Shown piece after piece: positions 7,245-14,595 of a stretch of DNA of 18,365 nt. The number at the start of each line of letters is the position of its first letter. The stretch's first letter is position 1. The notes beneath the pieces are model-generated. The model ran no database searches. It was not told the DNA's origin and worked only from the letters and a program-made list of their open reading frames with translations. The position numbers were made by a program, and so were the translations under genes. The DNA comes from Methanomassiliicoccales archaeon. Lineage in GTDB: Archaea > Thermoplasmatota > Thermoplasmata > Methanomassiliicoccales > JACIVX01. Location of the stretch: contig JAJRAH010000071.1 of the NCBI GenBank assembly GCA_028679985.1, forward strand, positions 1-18,365. Reading direction: 5' to 3'.

Positions 7245-7916
7245 TTGCTGATCAAAGCTCTCGTTGTCGATGTCGATGGCACAATCACGGATTCGAAGAG
7301 ACTGATACAACCGCACGGTATTGAGGCACTCCGCGAGATGCAACGAAGAGGTGTGACCGTGATGTTGTCGAGCGGCAACGTTCTGCCGATCGCGCACGGT
7401 CTGTCTGTCTTCATCGGTCTCAACGGCCCAGTCATCGCCGAGAATGGAGGAGTGGTGTCTTTCAAAGAGGAGGTTTACAGATTGAACAGCAATGCGTTGC
7501 CTCTGAAAGCCTTCGAATTCCTGAGCACACAACTGAGGGTCGAAAGACTATTTACGGACAGATGGAGAGAGAGCGAGGTCGCCCTGAAGAAGACCGTGGA
7601 CACTGAGACTGTCAGGAAAGTACTGAAGGATTGGAATGTCGTCATCGAGACGACGGGTTTCGCGATCCACATAATGGAACCCGGCCACAGCAAGATGAAC
7701 GGAGTAAGGAAGGCAAGCGAGCTCATCGGACTGAAGACTGAAGAAATCGCGGCTATCGGCGATTCGGACAATGATGTCTCTATGTTGAAGGGTTGCGGGT
7801 TCGGGATCGCCGTCGGCAACGCCTCCGCAGCCGCGAAAGAAGTCGCTACGCATGTGTGCGAGAAGAATCACTCGGATGGCGTGATAGAAGGACTCCACTG
7901 GCTCGGACTGCTCTGA
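7245..7916 (+). CDS. Phosphoglycolate phosphatase (archaeal HAD family)
   Basis: 223 residues, the size of archaeal phosphoglycolate phosphatases related to Thermoplasma TA0175. HAD motif I is VVDVDGTITD with nucleophile Asp9 and acid Asp11. Motif II is LSSGN (41-45), the motif III lysine is Lys150 in GHSKMNGV, and motif IV is IGDSDNDVSML with Asp173 and Asp177. The cap between motifs II and III is of the type C2 class. The likely reaction is 2-phosphoglycolate hydrolysis, salvaging a by-product of DNA repair, but related HAD enzymes act on other sugar phosphates. The start is TTG at 7245, chosen because GGAGG (7234-7238) lies six bases before it and the fold needs the strand immediately after. 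It probably forms an operon with mptA. Confidence 0.88.
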   Translation: MLIKALVVDVDGTITDSKRLIQPHGIEALREMQRRGVTVMLSSGNVLPIAHGLSVFIGLNGPVIAENGGVVSFKEEVYRLNSNALPLKAFEFLSTQLRVERLFTDRWRESEVALKKTVDTETVRKVLKDWNVVIETTGFAIHIMEPGHSKMNGVRKASELIGLKTEEIAAIGDSDNDVSMLKGCGFGIAVGNASAAAKEVATHVCEKNHSDGVIEGLHWLGLL

Positions 7917-7963
7917 GACAGCTTCCATCCGGGGACAGTCCGGTAGGAGGCATCGCACGGGAG

Positions 7964-7972
7964 CTTTTATTA
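7964..7972 (+). promoter_or_regulatory. TATA box of the small zinc-finger gene
   Basis: CTTTTATTA, centred about 28 bp upstream of the ATG at 7996, places transcription start at or next to the start codon. It indicates an independent leaderless mRNA and supports the small gene being real. Confidence 0.6.
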
Positions 7973-7995
7973 CGAGCGAGTGCAATGAGAAATAC

Positions 7996-8166
7996 ATGGC
8001 GATTCTCGGTCAGTGCTCGACGTGCGGAAAACCTGCTCAGCATACGTGTGAGATCTGCGGCAGAATGGTCTGCGAAGATCACTACCATCCGAGAGAGAGG
8101 GTCTGCGATCGGTGCTTTCCCGGAAGGATTTCTAGGAGAGAGAATCGTCCCTGGCTGAAGCGCTAG
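7996..8166 (+). CDS. Small zinc-finger protein, 56 residues (B-box/HIT-like)
   Basis: A short frame translated by hand: ATG at 7996, TAG at 8164-8166. It is packed with paired metal ligands: Cys7-x2-Cys10, Cys18-x2-Cys21, Cys26-x2-His29 (His31 also available) and Cys37-x2-Cys40. This is the eight-ligand, two-zinc arrangement of B-box and HIT-type fingers. The C-terminus is basic (GRISRRENRPWLKR), which would suit nucleic-acid or ribosome contact. Small proteins of this style occur in many archaea without a known function. It has its own TATA box with leaderless spacing, follows the phosphatase gene by 79 bp, and is convergent with the TPR gene (18 bp between ends). Confidence 0.75.
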   Translation: MAILGQCSTCGKPAQHTCEICGRMVCEDHYHPRERVCDRCFPGRISRRENRPWLKR

Positions 8167-8184
8167 GATCGTTCGAGGACCGAC

Positions 8185-8676
8185 TCACGCAAGCAGCTTC
8201 TTGGCCTTCTCCTCATCCAGTCCGACAGCCTTGAGGACATACTTCAGTGACTTCTTCGCGATGATGTCTCTGGTCTTGTCGTCCAGGAACTGCTCCATCG
8301 CCTCGGGCGCCTTTCGTGAGTATTCCACTCCAAACTCGGAGTAGTAGTATGGCGCGTTCTCGGGATCGAGTTCCGCTGCCTTGTTGTAGGCTGCTTCAGC
8401 TTCGTTGAATCGCGCGATATCGACGCAAAACGCACCCATAGATGTAAGGTAATAGGGATTCTTTGGGTCCAGCTCCACAGCCTTCTTGTAGAGTGCAAGG
8501 ACCTCGTCCACGCTGACCTTAGGCACAAGCATGCCCGCCTCGGCCTTGCCAAAATAGGCCTCAGCGTTCTTCGAATCGGCTTTGACCGCCTTATCGAACT
8601 TGGAAAGCGCCTGCACGTAATCTCCTTCACTCAAGAGCTGAAATCCCTGTTTAACCAACTTCTCGGGCTCCTCCAT
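8185..8676 (-). CDS. Tetratricopeptide-repeat protein
   Basis: 163 residues made almost entirely of TPR helices. One unit covers about residues 5-38 (LVKQGFQLLSEGDYVQALSKF and onward). Further repeats follow, with AEAYFGKAEAG, ALYKKAVELDPKNPYYLTSMG and FNEAEAAYNKAAELDPENAPYYYSEFG. The last ~40 residues are a charged helical tail rich in Lys and Glu. There is no signal peptide or membrane segment. TPR proteins are protein-binding scaffolds; the partner cannot be deduced here. A TATA box lies about 37 bp upstream of the ATG. It is convergent with the zinc-finger gene and divergent from gatC. Confidence 0.88.
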   Translation of the reverse strand: MEEPEKLVKQGFQLLSEGDYVQALSKFDKAVKADSKNAEAYFGKAEAGMLVPKVSVDEVLALYKKAVELDPKNPYYLTSMGAFCVDIARFNEAEAAYNKAAELDPENAPYYYSEFGVEYSRKAPEAMEQFLDDKTRDIIAKKSLKYVLKAVGLDEEKAKKLLA

Positions 8677-8709
8677 CTATGCACCGTTCCGAGTAAACCC
8701 GGACAAAGA

Positions 8710-8717
8710 GATAAACA
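8710..8717 (-). promoter_or_regulatory. TATA box of the TPR gene
   Basis: TGTTTATC on the minus strand, centred about 37 bp before the ATG, predicts a leader of roughly ten bases. Confidence 0.45.
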
Positions 8718-8878
8718 TTTTCCTCCAGTATCTCGGAAGTCGAAACAAGCGTCACATCCCGACGATCTTCCAAAAATTGATAAGGATTGCATGGATACTG
8801 CCAATAATCAAGAGCAAGGCCCGGACGGGTCGCGCCACACAAGTTCGTTGGAAGTGCTGGCGGTCGGAAGTGATGACA

Positions 8879-9151
8879 ATGGAGCCTGAGGTCGTCAAGA
8901 AGGTGGCAGGTATCGCGAGGTTGCAGTTGACCGAGACCGAGATCACTGAGTTCGCCAAGGACCTCGAGGAGGTTCTGGACTACTTCTCGATGCTCGACGA
9001 AGCTTCGGGAGTCGAGGAGTACGACTTCAACCCCGTGAAGATCCAGGACGTCCTTCGTGAAGATTCCGTGGGGCAGGACATCGACTCCGAGCTGCTGACC
9101 AAGAGGATGGACACCTACGAGGAATGGGTAAGGGGGCCTAAGCTGGTTTGA
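8879..9151 (+). CDS. gatC: Asp/Glu-tRNA amidotransferase subunit C
   Basis: About 90 residues, the normal GatC size. It shows VVKKVAGIARLQLTETEITEFAKDLEEVLDYFSMLDE near the start (quoted in part; residues 5-41), then the DVLREDSV segment matching the conserved LREDxV, and a C-terminal tail that wraps GatA in known structures. GatC links GatA to GatB in the GatCAB complex that converts Asp-tRNA(Asn), and sometimes Glu-tRNA(Gln), to the amide form. I chose ATG 8879 because GGAAGTGAT (8866-8874), a good match to the 16S tail, ends four bases before it; ATG 8873 lies within that sequence. The stop overlaps the gatA start (TGATG). Confidence 0.92.
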   Translation: MEPEVVKKVAGIARLQLTETEITEFAKDLEEVLDYFSMLDEASGVEEYDFNPVKIQDVLREDSVGQDIDSELLTKRMDTYEEWVRGPKLV

Positions 9152-10479
9152 TGGATGCTGCCTTCTTCGAGAGACTGAAGACTCTCAACAAGAGATACGT
9201 GCTATTCTCCGAACTCGTCGACAAGGGCCCCGATGATCATTCGTACGGATTTCACTTCTCCGCGAAGGACAATCTGTGCACGAGCAACTTTCAGACGAGA
9301 GCTGGATCCAGGATTCTCGAGGGTTACCGCCCGCCGTTCGATGCAACGCCCGTGAGAAGGATGAGGGAGGCGGGAGGATTTCTCCTCGGCAAGACAAACA
9401 TGGACGAGTTCGGTTTTGGCACTTTCAGCACGAACTCGGCCTACGGCGTGCCGAGAAACCCGTTCGATACCGAGCGAAGCTGTGGAGGATCGAGCGGAGG
9501 TGCAGCCGCTGCAGCCTGCCTTCTGGATGGGCACGTGGCGCTGGGAGTGTCTACAGGTGGATCGATATCTTGTCCCGCTTCGTTCTGCGGCGTCGTCGGC
9601 CTGACCCCCACCTACGGGAGGGTGTCCAGGTACGGCCTGGTAGACTACGGCAACTCCCTTGACAAAGTGGGACTGCTATCGCGCTCCTCAAACGCCTTGA
9701 GCAAATACTTCCCGATCATAGCTGGTCCTGACCCCATGGACCCGACCTCCTGCCCTCAACCTCAACTCAACCTCGGCCCGGTCGAAATCAGATCCATAGC
9801 GGTTCCTCAGGAAGCGATGGAGAACATACATCCCGACGTGAGGACCGCCTTCGATAGGGCGATCGACACCCTCAGAGACAGTCTGTCTGTCAGCGTCGAG
9901 GAAGTCAGCATCCCTTCCATGAAATACGCGCTGCCAGCCTACTACGTCCTCGCGACATCGGAAGCGTCGACGAACCTCGCAAGGTACTGTGGGATGAGAT
10001 TCGGGGCGAAGGGCGGGGATATTGCCCTGCATTTCAACGATTATTTCTCCAGAGTGAGATCTGCGAATTTCGGCAAGGAGGCTAAGAGAAGGATATTGCT
10101 CGGTACTTACTCACGAATGGTCGGCTTCAGGAACAGATACTACCTGAAGGCCCTCGCTGTGAGACAGACGGTAATCGAAGACTATGGAAGAGTCCTGAAG
10201 AAGCACGGCATGGTGGCTACGCCGACGATGCCATTCGTCTCCCCTCGATTCACCGACATAGAGCGGATGAAGTTGATCGACATGTACCGCGCGGACTTCC
10301 TCACGATTCCGCCGAATCTCGCGGGTCTGCCTCACATCTCCGTTCCGTGCGGCTACGCTGACTCCATGCCGATCGGTATGCAGCTCGTGGCAAGACACTG
10401 GGACGAGGCGGTTCTGTTGAGCGCCGCCGGAAGTTGGGAGAGTTCTTTCAAATACAGATTTCCGGAGGCGATACGATGA
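9151..10479 (+). CDS. gatA: Asp/Glu-tRNA amidotransferase subunit A (glutamine amidase)
   Basis: 442 residues. GatA hydrolyses glutamine and sends ammonia to GatB. The amidase-signature Ser-cis-Ser-Lys triad is visible: Lys39 in FSAKDNL, Ser114 in CGGSSGG and Ser138 in STGGSIS, with the usual 24-residue gap between the serines. FCGVVGLTPTYGRVSRYGLV follows, as in GatA, and EASTNLARYCGMRFG is a GatA-specific block. Two oddities stand out. The N-terminus is about 40 residues shorter than standard GatA, lacking the helical NP-x-LNAF region. The usual TGGSIRQPA reads TGGSISCPA, so a normally conserved Arg is Ser. The ATG overlaps the gatC stop by one base; a TTG at 9148 is the other start. It ends in a 4-bp overlap with gatB. 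Confidence 0.95.
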   Translation: MDAAFFERLKTLNKRYVLFSELVDKGPDDHSYGFHFSAKDNLCTSNFQTRAGSRILEGYRPPFDATPVRRMREAGGFLLGKTNMDEFGFGTFSTNSAYGVPRNPFDTERSCGGSSGGAAAAACLLDGHVALGVSTGGSISCPASFCGVVGLTPTYGRVSRYGLVDYGNSLDKVGLLSRSSNALSKYFPIIAGPDPMDPTSCPQPQLNLGPVEIRSIAVPQEAMENIHPDVRTAFDRAIDTLRDSLSVSVEEVSIPSMKYALPAYYVLATSEASTNLARYCGMRFGAKGGDIALHFNDYFSRVRSANFGKEAKRRILLGTYSRMVGFRNRYYLKALAVRQTVIEDYGRVLKKHGMVATPTMPFVSPRFTDIERMKLIDMYRADFLTIPPNLAGLPHISVPCGYADSMPIGMQLVARHWDEAVLLSAAGSWESSFKYRFPEAIR

Positions 10480-11843
10480 GGATAGGTCTCGAAATTCACC
10501 TGCAGCTCCCGACCGCATCGAAGCTCTTCTGCTCCTGCAGCACTAGCGGCAACGGGCGGAACACATCAATCTGCCCGACCTGCCTTGGATTCCCTGGCTC
10601 AAGACCCAGGTTGAACCGCAGGGCTCTCGAGATCGGCATCCAAATATCCAAGTTCCTTGAATGCAAGATCGCTGATACGACATGGTTCTCCAGGAAGACC
10701 TACTTCTATCCAGATCTGCCGAAGAACTTTCAAATTACGCAGTATGATTCCCCGCTCGGGGTGGACGGTAGATTCCATGTCGGGGACAAGATCATTAGAA
10801 TAATGCGGGTTCATTTGGAGGAGGATCCTGGCAGAATCAAACGCGTCGGCAAATCTGGAGAAGAAGTCTCGTTGATCGACTACAATCGGAGCGGTGTTCC
10901 GCTGGTCGAGATCGTAACCGCCCCTGATATCGCCTCTCCGACAGAAGCCAGGGATTTCATGACGGACATTCTCATCGAACTCCGTCACCTCGTCGGACTC
11001 TCGGGGAAGGACGAGCAGACGGTCAGAGTCGACGCGAACATATCGGTCGGAGAAGAGCGGGTGGAAATTAAGAACATCCTTGGCCTCAAGAACCTCGAAA
11101 GAGGATTGAGCTTCGAGGCGTCAAGACAGGCCAAGTTGATCAAAGCAGGTAAGAGAATCATAAGAGAGACGCGCCATTTCGACGAGGAAAGGAAGGTCAC
11201 GATCTCCGCAAGAGGAAAGGAAACAGAGGAAGACTACGGATACATCGCTGAGCCCGACCTTGGCATCTTCAACGTCGGCGAGATGGCAAGAACAATGGTC
11301 CCGGTCGAGACGCCTCTCAAGATGGCGGCGAGATTGGCATCGAAGTATGCGATCGATCGAGCGACTTCGAGGCAGATCGTGATGACCTCAAGAACCCTGG
11401 CAGACCTCTTTGAACGGCTCTGCGGGACCATACCTCCGGAGGTCGCCGCGGCTTGGATACTGGGACCGCTTTCATCGAACAGAGACCTTCTGGAGAACAG
11501 AAAGGGAGACACGCTGGCATGCGACATAGAAAGGGTACTCCAGGCAGTCGTCAGTGGAGAGATGACGGACAGCGAAGCGAGACTCAAGATCAATGCATTG
11601 GGCAAAGGTGAGAGTGTAGATATCGCTGCCGAAGGAACGGAAGACGGCCAGCTCAGGGAACTTGTCGTCGCGTGCATAGATGAGAACCCTGAAATTCTCT
11701 CCGATTTCAAAACCAACAGAAGGGTGGCCAACTTCGTCATAGGTCAGATCATTAGAACGACGAAGGGGAAATACGCATCCAGTGAGATAGTGGAAGCCGT
11801 GAACAAGGAGATAGAAAGAAGGCTCAGAAAGGAGCAGAGCTAG
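10476..11843 (+). CDS. gatB: Asp/Glu-tRNA amidotransferase subunit B
   Basis: 455 residues, close to normal for GatB (about 475). It binds the mischarged tRNA, activates the side-chain carboxylate with ATP and transfers ammonia from GatA. Features are RIGLEIHLQL at the N-terminus, a zinc site with CxC and CPTC (about residues 18-35), FSRKTYFYPDLPKNFQITQYD, LIDYNRSGVPLVEIVT, and a C-terminal YqeY-like helical domain ending in KEIERRLRKEQS. The absence of a GAD domain and the presence of gatC/gatA beside it make it GatB rather than the archaeal GatE. The start follows GGAGG (10464-10468) by seven bases and overlaps gatA (ATGA). Its TAG stop is interlocked with that of convergent aspS. Confidence 0.96.
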   Translation: MRIGLEIHLQLPTASKLFCSCSTSGNGRNTSICPTCLGFPGSRPRLNRRALEIGIQISKFLECKIADTTWFSRKTYFYPDLPKNFQITQYDSPLGVDGRFHVGDKIIRIMRVHLEEDPGRIKRVGKSGEEVSLIDYNRSGVPLVEIVTAPDIASPTEARDFMTDILIELRHLVGLSGKDEQTVRVDANISVGEERVEIKNILGLKNLERGLSFEASRQAKLIKAGKRIIRETRHFDEERKVTISARGKETEEDYGYIAEPDLGIFNVGEMARTMVPVETPLKMAARLASKYAIDRATSRQIVMTSRTLADLFERLCGTIPPEVAAAWILGPLSSNRDLLENRKGDTLACDIERVLQAVVSGEMTDSEARLKINALGKGESVDIAAEGTEDGQLRELVVACIDENPEILSDFKTNRRVANFVIGQIIRTTKGKYASSEIVEAVNKEIERRLRKEQS

Positions 11844-13684
11844 CCTGACTCACTACCGCCGTCATCCTCCTCATCCTCCGCGAGCGAGAGTAACTGCAGC
11901 TCTGACAACTTCGAATCCTCTATCCTGGAAGGAGAACCGTCAAGGAGCGATTGGAATCGCTTGTTCTTCGGGAAGGCGATGACATCCCTTATGCTGTCGC
12001 ATCCAAGCAGTATCGAAACGAGTCGATCGAGTCCGAGGGCTATTCCGCCGTGCGGGGGCGCCCCGTATCCGAGAGCCTCCAGGAAGAAGGAGAACTTGTT
12101 TTCTACCTCCTCATCCGACATGCCCAAGAGGTTGAACACTTTGCGCTGCACCACCGGGTCGTGATTCCTGATCGATCCACTGCCGATCTCAGCGCCGTCG
12201 AGGCACAGGTCGTAAGATACTCCCCCGACCGCGGACATGTCCTCGTCTTCATCGAAATCGCCTTTCACGGGACGAACGAAGGGATGGTGGAACGGTTCAA
12301 GGTGACCCGTCACTGGATCCTTCTTGAACATGGGGCAATCAACTACCCAAACGAACTGATGCTCCTTTCCGTCTATCAGACCGATGTCCCTCGCCAACTT
12401 GACCCGCAGAGCACCAGCAGCTCTCCTTGTCTGTGTTTCGGAACCTCCGAGGAACAGGAGAAGATCCCCTAGCTCGGTATCCATTGCCCTCATCAATCTC
12501 GACCGGACCTCAGCGGAGAAGTACTTGACTATGTTGGAGCTGAGACCCTCTTCTGTCACACGCATCCAAGTGAGGCCGCCTATACCCTGCGCCTTCGCCC
12601 ATTCGATCAGGCGGTCTACCTCTTTCCTGCCTACTGCGCTGGCCTCGGAGAGCGAAGATGACAGAAGATGAGCCTTCAAGTTGAGGCAGATGACTACTCC
12701 GCCTTTGCCGACGATCTTCTTGAAGACCTCATAGGACGCGTCCTTGACTATGTCCGTGACATTCACCAGCTCTAGACCGAATCTCACGTCGGGGGCATCA
12801 GTGCCGTACTTCGACATGGCGTCTTTGAAACTTACCCTCGGAAAGGGGATCTTGAGCTCTGTGTCGAACATGCACTTCCAGACGTCGAAAAGAATCCCTT
12901 CCACGGCAGCTTGGACATCCCTCTCTTCCACAAAAGACATCTCGATGTCAAGCTGGGTGAATTCTGGCTGCCGATCCGCTCTTGAATCCTCATCGCGGAA
13001 GCATCTTGCGATCTGATAGTACCTATCGACTCCTCCGATCATCAACAGCTGCTTGAAGAGCTGGGGGGACTGCGGGAGGGCATAGAAATGACCGGGGAAA
13101 GTCCTGGACGGCACGAGGAAATCCCTTGCACCCTCAGGGGTGCTCTTCGTCAACAATGGCGTCTCGACCTCCAGATATCCGTTCTCGTCGAGGAATCGCC
13201 TCGCGCACGAAATGAAGCGATGTCGGAATCTCAAATTGGAGATCATTTGGGATCTTCTGAGATCCAGGTACCTGTACTTCAGCCGAAGATCCTCGCCGGG
13301 AAGAAGGGAATTCTTCTGTTCCGCCACTTCAAAGGGTATCTGCTTTGACGAGTTCAGCAATCTTGCCGTCTCGATGAGCACCTCGATCTTGCCTGTGGGA
13401 TTCCTCGGATCTTCGGTCCCGGGCACCCTGTCTCTGACGATACCAGTTGCCTCGATGACGGACTCCCTTCCGAAGGCGCTCAGGACCTCCGCCAATCCTT
13501 CGACGTCAGCATCGTCATGCATCGCCTCAGGATCGAAAACCAACTGAGTCGTGCCGTGACAATCTGCGAGATCGAAGAATAGGACTCCTCCGTGGTCACG
13601 GGAGAATCGGATCCAACCGGCCACTGTCACGCGCTTGCCAAGGTCACTTGATCGAATCGCTCCGCAATCGTGAGTCCTCATCAT
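11840..13684 (-). CDS. aspS: Aspartyl-tRNA synthetase, bacterial type, predicted non-discriminating
   Basis: 614 residues, matching the bacterial AspRS (about 590) rather than the archaeal one (about 430). It has an OB-fold anticodon domain at the N-terminus, motif 2 FRDEDSRADRQPEFTQLDIE, a GAD insertion domain in the middle (about 290-420), and motif 3 GIALGLDRLV near the C-terminus, followed by DVIAFPKN. His31 in RDHGGV and a Gly near residue 89 (RVPGTEDP) match the residues known from non-discriminating bacterial AspRS such as that of Pseudomonas, where discriminating enzymes have Leu and Lys. It would charge both tRNA(Asp) and tRNA(Asn). The tail is unusually acidic (EDEEDDGGSESG). Starts at 13684 and 13681 are both possible. 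A TATA box lies upstream, and the stop shares CTAG with gatB. Confidence 0.95.
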   Translation of the reverse strand: MMRTHDCGAIRSSDLGKRVTVAGWIRFSRDHGGVLFFDLADCHGTTQLVFDPEAMHDDADVEGLAEVLSAFGRESVIEATGIVRDRVPGTEDPRNPTGKIEVLIETARLLNSSKQIPFEVAEQKNSLLPGEDLRLKYRYLDLRRSQMISNLRFRHRFISCARRFLDENGYLEVETPLLTKSTPEGARDFLVPSRTFPGHFYALPQSPQLFKQLLMIGGVDRYYQIARCFRDEDSRADRQPEFTQLDIEMSFVEERDVQAAVEGILFDVWKCMFDTELKIPFPRVSFKDAMSKYGTDAPDVRFGLELVNVTDIVKDASYEVFKKIVGKGGVVICLNLKAHLLSSSLSEASAVGRKEVDRLIEWAKAQGIGGLTWMRVTEEGLSSNIVKYFSAEVRSRLMRAMDTELGDLLLFLGGSETQTRRAAGALRVKLARDIGLIDGKEHQFVWVVDCPMFKKDPVTGHLEPFHHPFVRPVKGDFDEDEDMSAVGGVSYDLCLDGAEIGSGSIRNHDPVVQRKVFNLLGMSDEEVENKFSFFLEALGYGAPPHGGIALGLDRLVSILLGCDSIRDVIAFPKNKRFQSLLDGSPSRIEDSKLSELQLLSLAEDEEDDGGSESG

Positions 13685-13736
13685 CGGTGAATACCTCTAT
13701 CAGACGATCTACGAAGCCGCCATAACGCCGACAACG

Positions 13737-13744
13737 ATATTAAA
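13737..13744 (-). promoter_or_regulatory. TATA box of aspS
   Basis: TTTAATAT on the minus strand, centred about 56 bp before the aspS start. This predicts a leader of about 30 nt that includes a GAGGT ribosome-binding sequence. Confidence 0.5.
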
Positions 13745-13860
13745 CATTTTGCCCGTTCATTAGCTGGACCTCCAATCCGATTCCAATTTCTGATGGACAA
13801 TGAAGGCAAATTACAGGCGTATTGGCCTATTTTCCGTCAAATTGACAGAGATAATTGCAC

Positions 13861-13920
13861 GAATTGATGGCAGGAATCGAACGATCGGGTTCCTTCAATT
13901 CATTAAACCGATGAACGGTT
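13861..13920 (-). terminator. Tandem hairpins downstream of the lrp-type gene
   Basis: Two dyads lie in the 251-bp gap between the lrp-type stop and the aspS start. The nearer is AACCG-ATGAA-CGGTT (13906-13920). The farther is a larger stem of GAATTGA/TCAATTC plus AGGAA/TTCCT, with a 4-nt bulge and a 13-nt loop (13861-13901). They lie 16 and 35 bp past the regulator stop and could mark the mRNA end. Nothing else in this gap looks like a gene. Confidence 0.35.
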
Positions 13921-13935
13921 CGATGGGGCCAGACA

Positions 13936-14421
13936 TCAGGACCTATTCTCAGGACCGCGTTCCACCAGCTCGGGAATGAAATCATAAGAATCCTTGATGA
14001 CATTCAGAACGACATAAGTGTTCGTCTTCTTCACGCCCGGTAAGGCAAGCATGCGCTTTATGACCCCACTGAACTCGTCTCTGTTCTTGCAGACGACCCA
14101 TGCGATGGAATCGCATTCTCCGGTGACGTCGAATACGGCGACGACATTGTCGATCTCTTTGATCCTACGCTGGACGTCCAATAGGTCGCCTTCGACGTAG
14201 ACGTGCACGATGGCCATGAACTCATAGCCCAGTTTCAGGTAGTCCACATTTGCCCTGTATCCCCTTATGATGCCCCGCTCCTCGAGACCCTTGACCCTCT
14301 GTATCAGTGTCGTCGGATGGATCCCGAGCCTTTTGGCGATCTGACGGTAAGAACCCTGACTGGATATGCACAGCTCCTCCACGATTCGCTTGTCTAGTTC
14401 GTCCAGCGATTCCCCGCCCAT
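13936..14421 (-). CDS. Lrp/AsnC-family transcriptional regulator
   Basis: 161 residues from the start chosen. The N-terminal helix-turn-helix is clear: LDELDKRIVEELCISSQGSYRQIAKRLGIHPTTLIQRVKGLEERGIIRGY, given here as the span from about residue 6 to 55. The C-terminal RAM/AsnC ligand domain has VVAVFDVTGECDSIAWV and the LPGVKKTNTYVVL strand. Such proteins form octamers and sense amino acids; the effector is not known. A GTG or ATG upstream (ATG 14487) would add 22 residues unlike the family. ATG 14421 is preferred because GGAAGTGG precedes it by three bases. Two palindromes in its promoter suggest autoregulation. It is divergent from the alaX-type gene, and glnA lies downstream of that gene, so amino-acid control is a reasonable guess. 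Confidence 0.92.
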   Translation of the reverse strand: MGGESLDELDKRIVEELCISSQGSYRQIAKRLGIHPTTLIQRVKGLEERGIIRGYRANVDYLKLGYEFMAIVHVYVEGDLLDVQRRIKEIDNVVAVFDVTGECDSIAWVVCKNRDEFSGVIKRMLALPGVKKTNTYVVLNVIKDSYDFIPELVERGPENRS

Positions 14422-14442
14422 CGTCCACTTCCTTCCTTCGGA

Positions 14443-14450
14443 TTGTACAA
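14443..14450. promoter_or_regulatory. TTGTACAA palindrome at the predicted lrp transcription start
   Basis: A perfect 8-bp palindrome 22 bp before the regulator ATG, at about the transcription start predicted from the TATA-like ACAAATATCC (14468-14477, minus strand). A repressor bound here would block the gene, so it is a candidate autoregulatory half of the operator pair. Confidence 0.35.
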
Positions 14451-14481
14451 ACAGCCAATGATTGCGTGGATATTTGTCTCT

Positions 14482-14494
14482 TTGCATTATGCAA
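14482..14494. promoter_or_regulatory. TTGCAT-T-ATGCAA palindrome, candidate Lrp/AsnC operator
   Basis: A perfect 13-bp dyad (6-bp arms, one central base) lies just upstream of the lrp-type TATA-like element, within the divergent gap shared with the alaX-type gene. Lrp-family proteins bind such symmetrical AT-flanked sites of 13-15 bp. It is a good candidate for binding by the adjacent regulator, though that is inference. Confidence 0.45.
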
Positions 14495-14563
14495 CATGCT
14501 GAATTCTTGCGGAATAGGAGGTGCTAGGATCTGCCTCATCGGTAAACCGCAACGTAGTGAAGA

Positions 14564-14570
14564 TTTATCA
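14564..14570 (+). promoter_or_regulatory. TATA box of the alaX-type gene
   Basis: TTTATCA, centred about 29 bp before the ATG at 14596, supports a near-leaderless start there and argues against the upstream GTG at 14521. Confidence 0.45.
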
Positions 14571-14595
14571 GGCACGTTTCTGTTCTCAACAACCG

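Noticed and set aside
8870..8888. Box C/D-like GTGATGA ... CTGA at the gatC start
   Set aside because: The boxes are only eight or nine bases apart, no matching second pair exists, and the sequence is already explained by the ribosome-binding site and first codons of gatC.
13868..13894. tRNA-like remnant (TGGC ... TCGAAC) downstream of the lrp-type gene, a possible integration scar
   Set aside because: The spacing between the CCA-like end and the T-loop-like sequence is too short and no acceptor or T stem forms; a simple hairpin explains it better.
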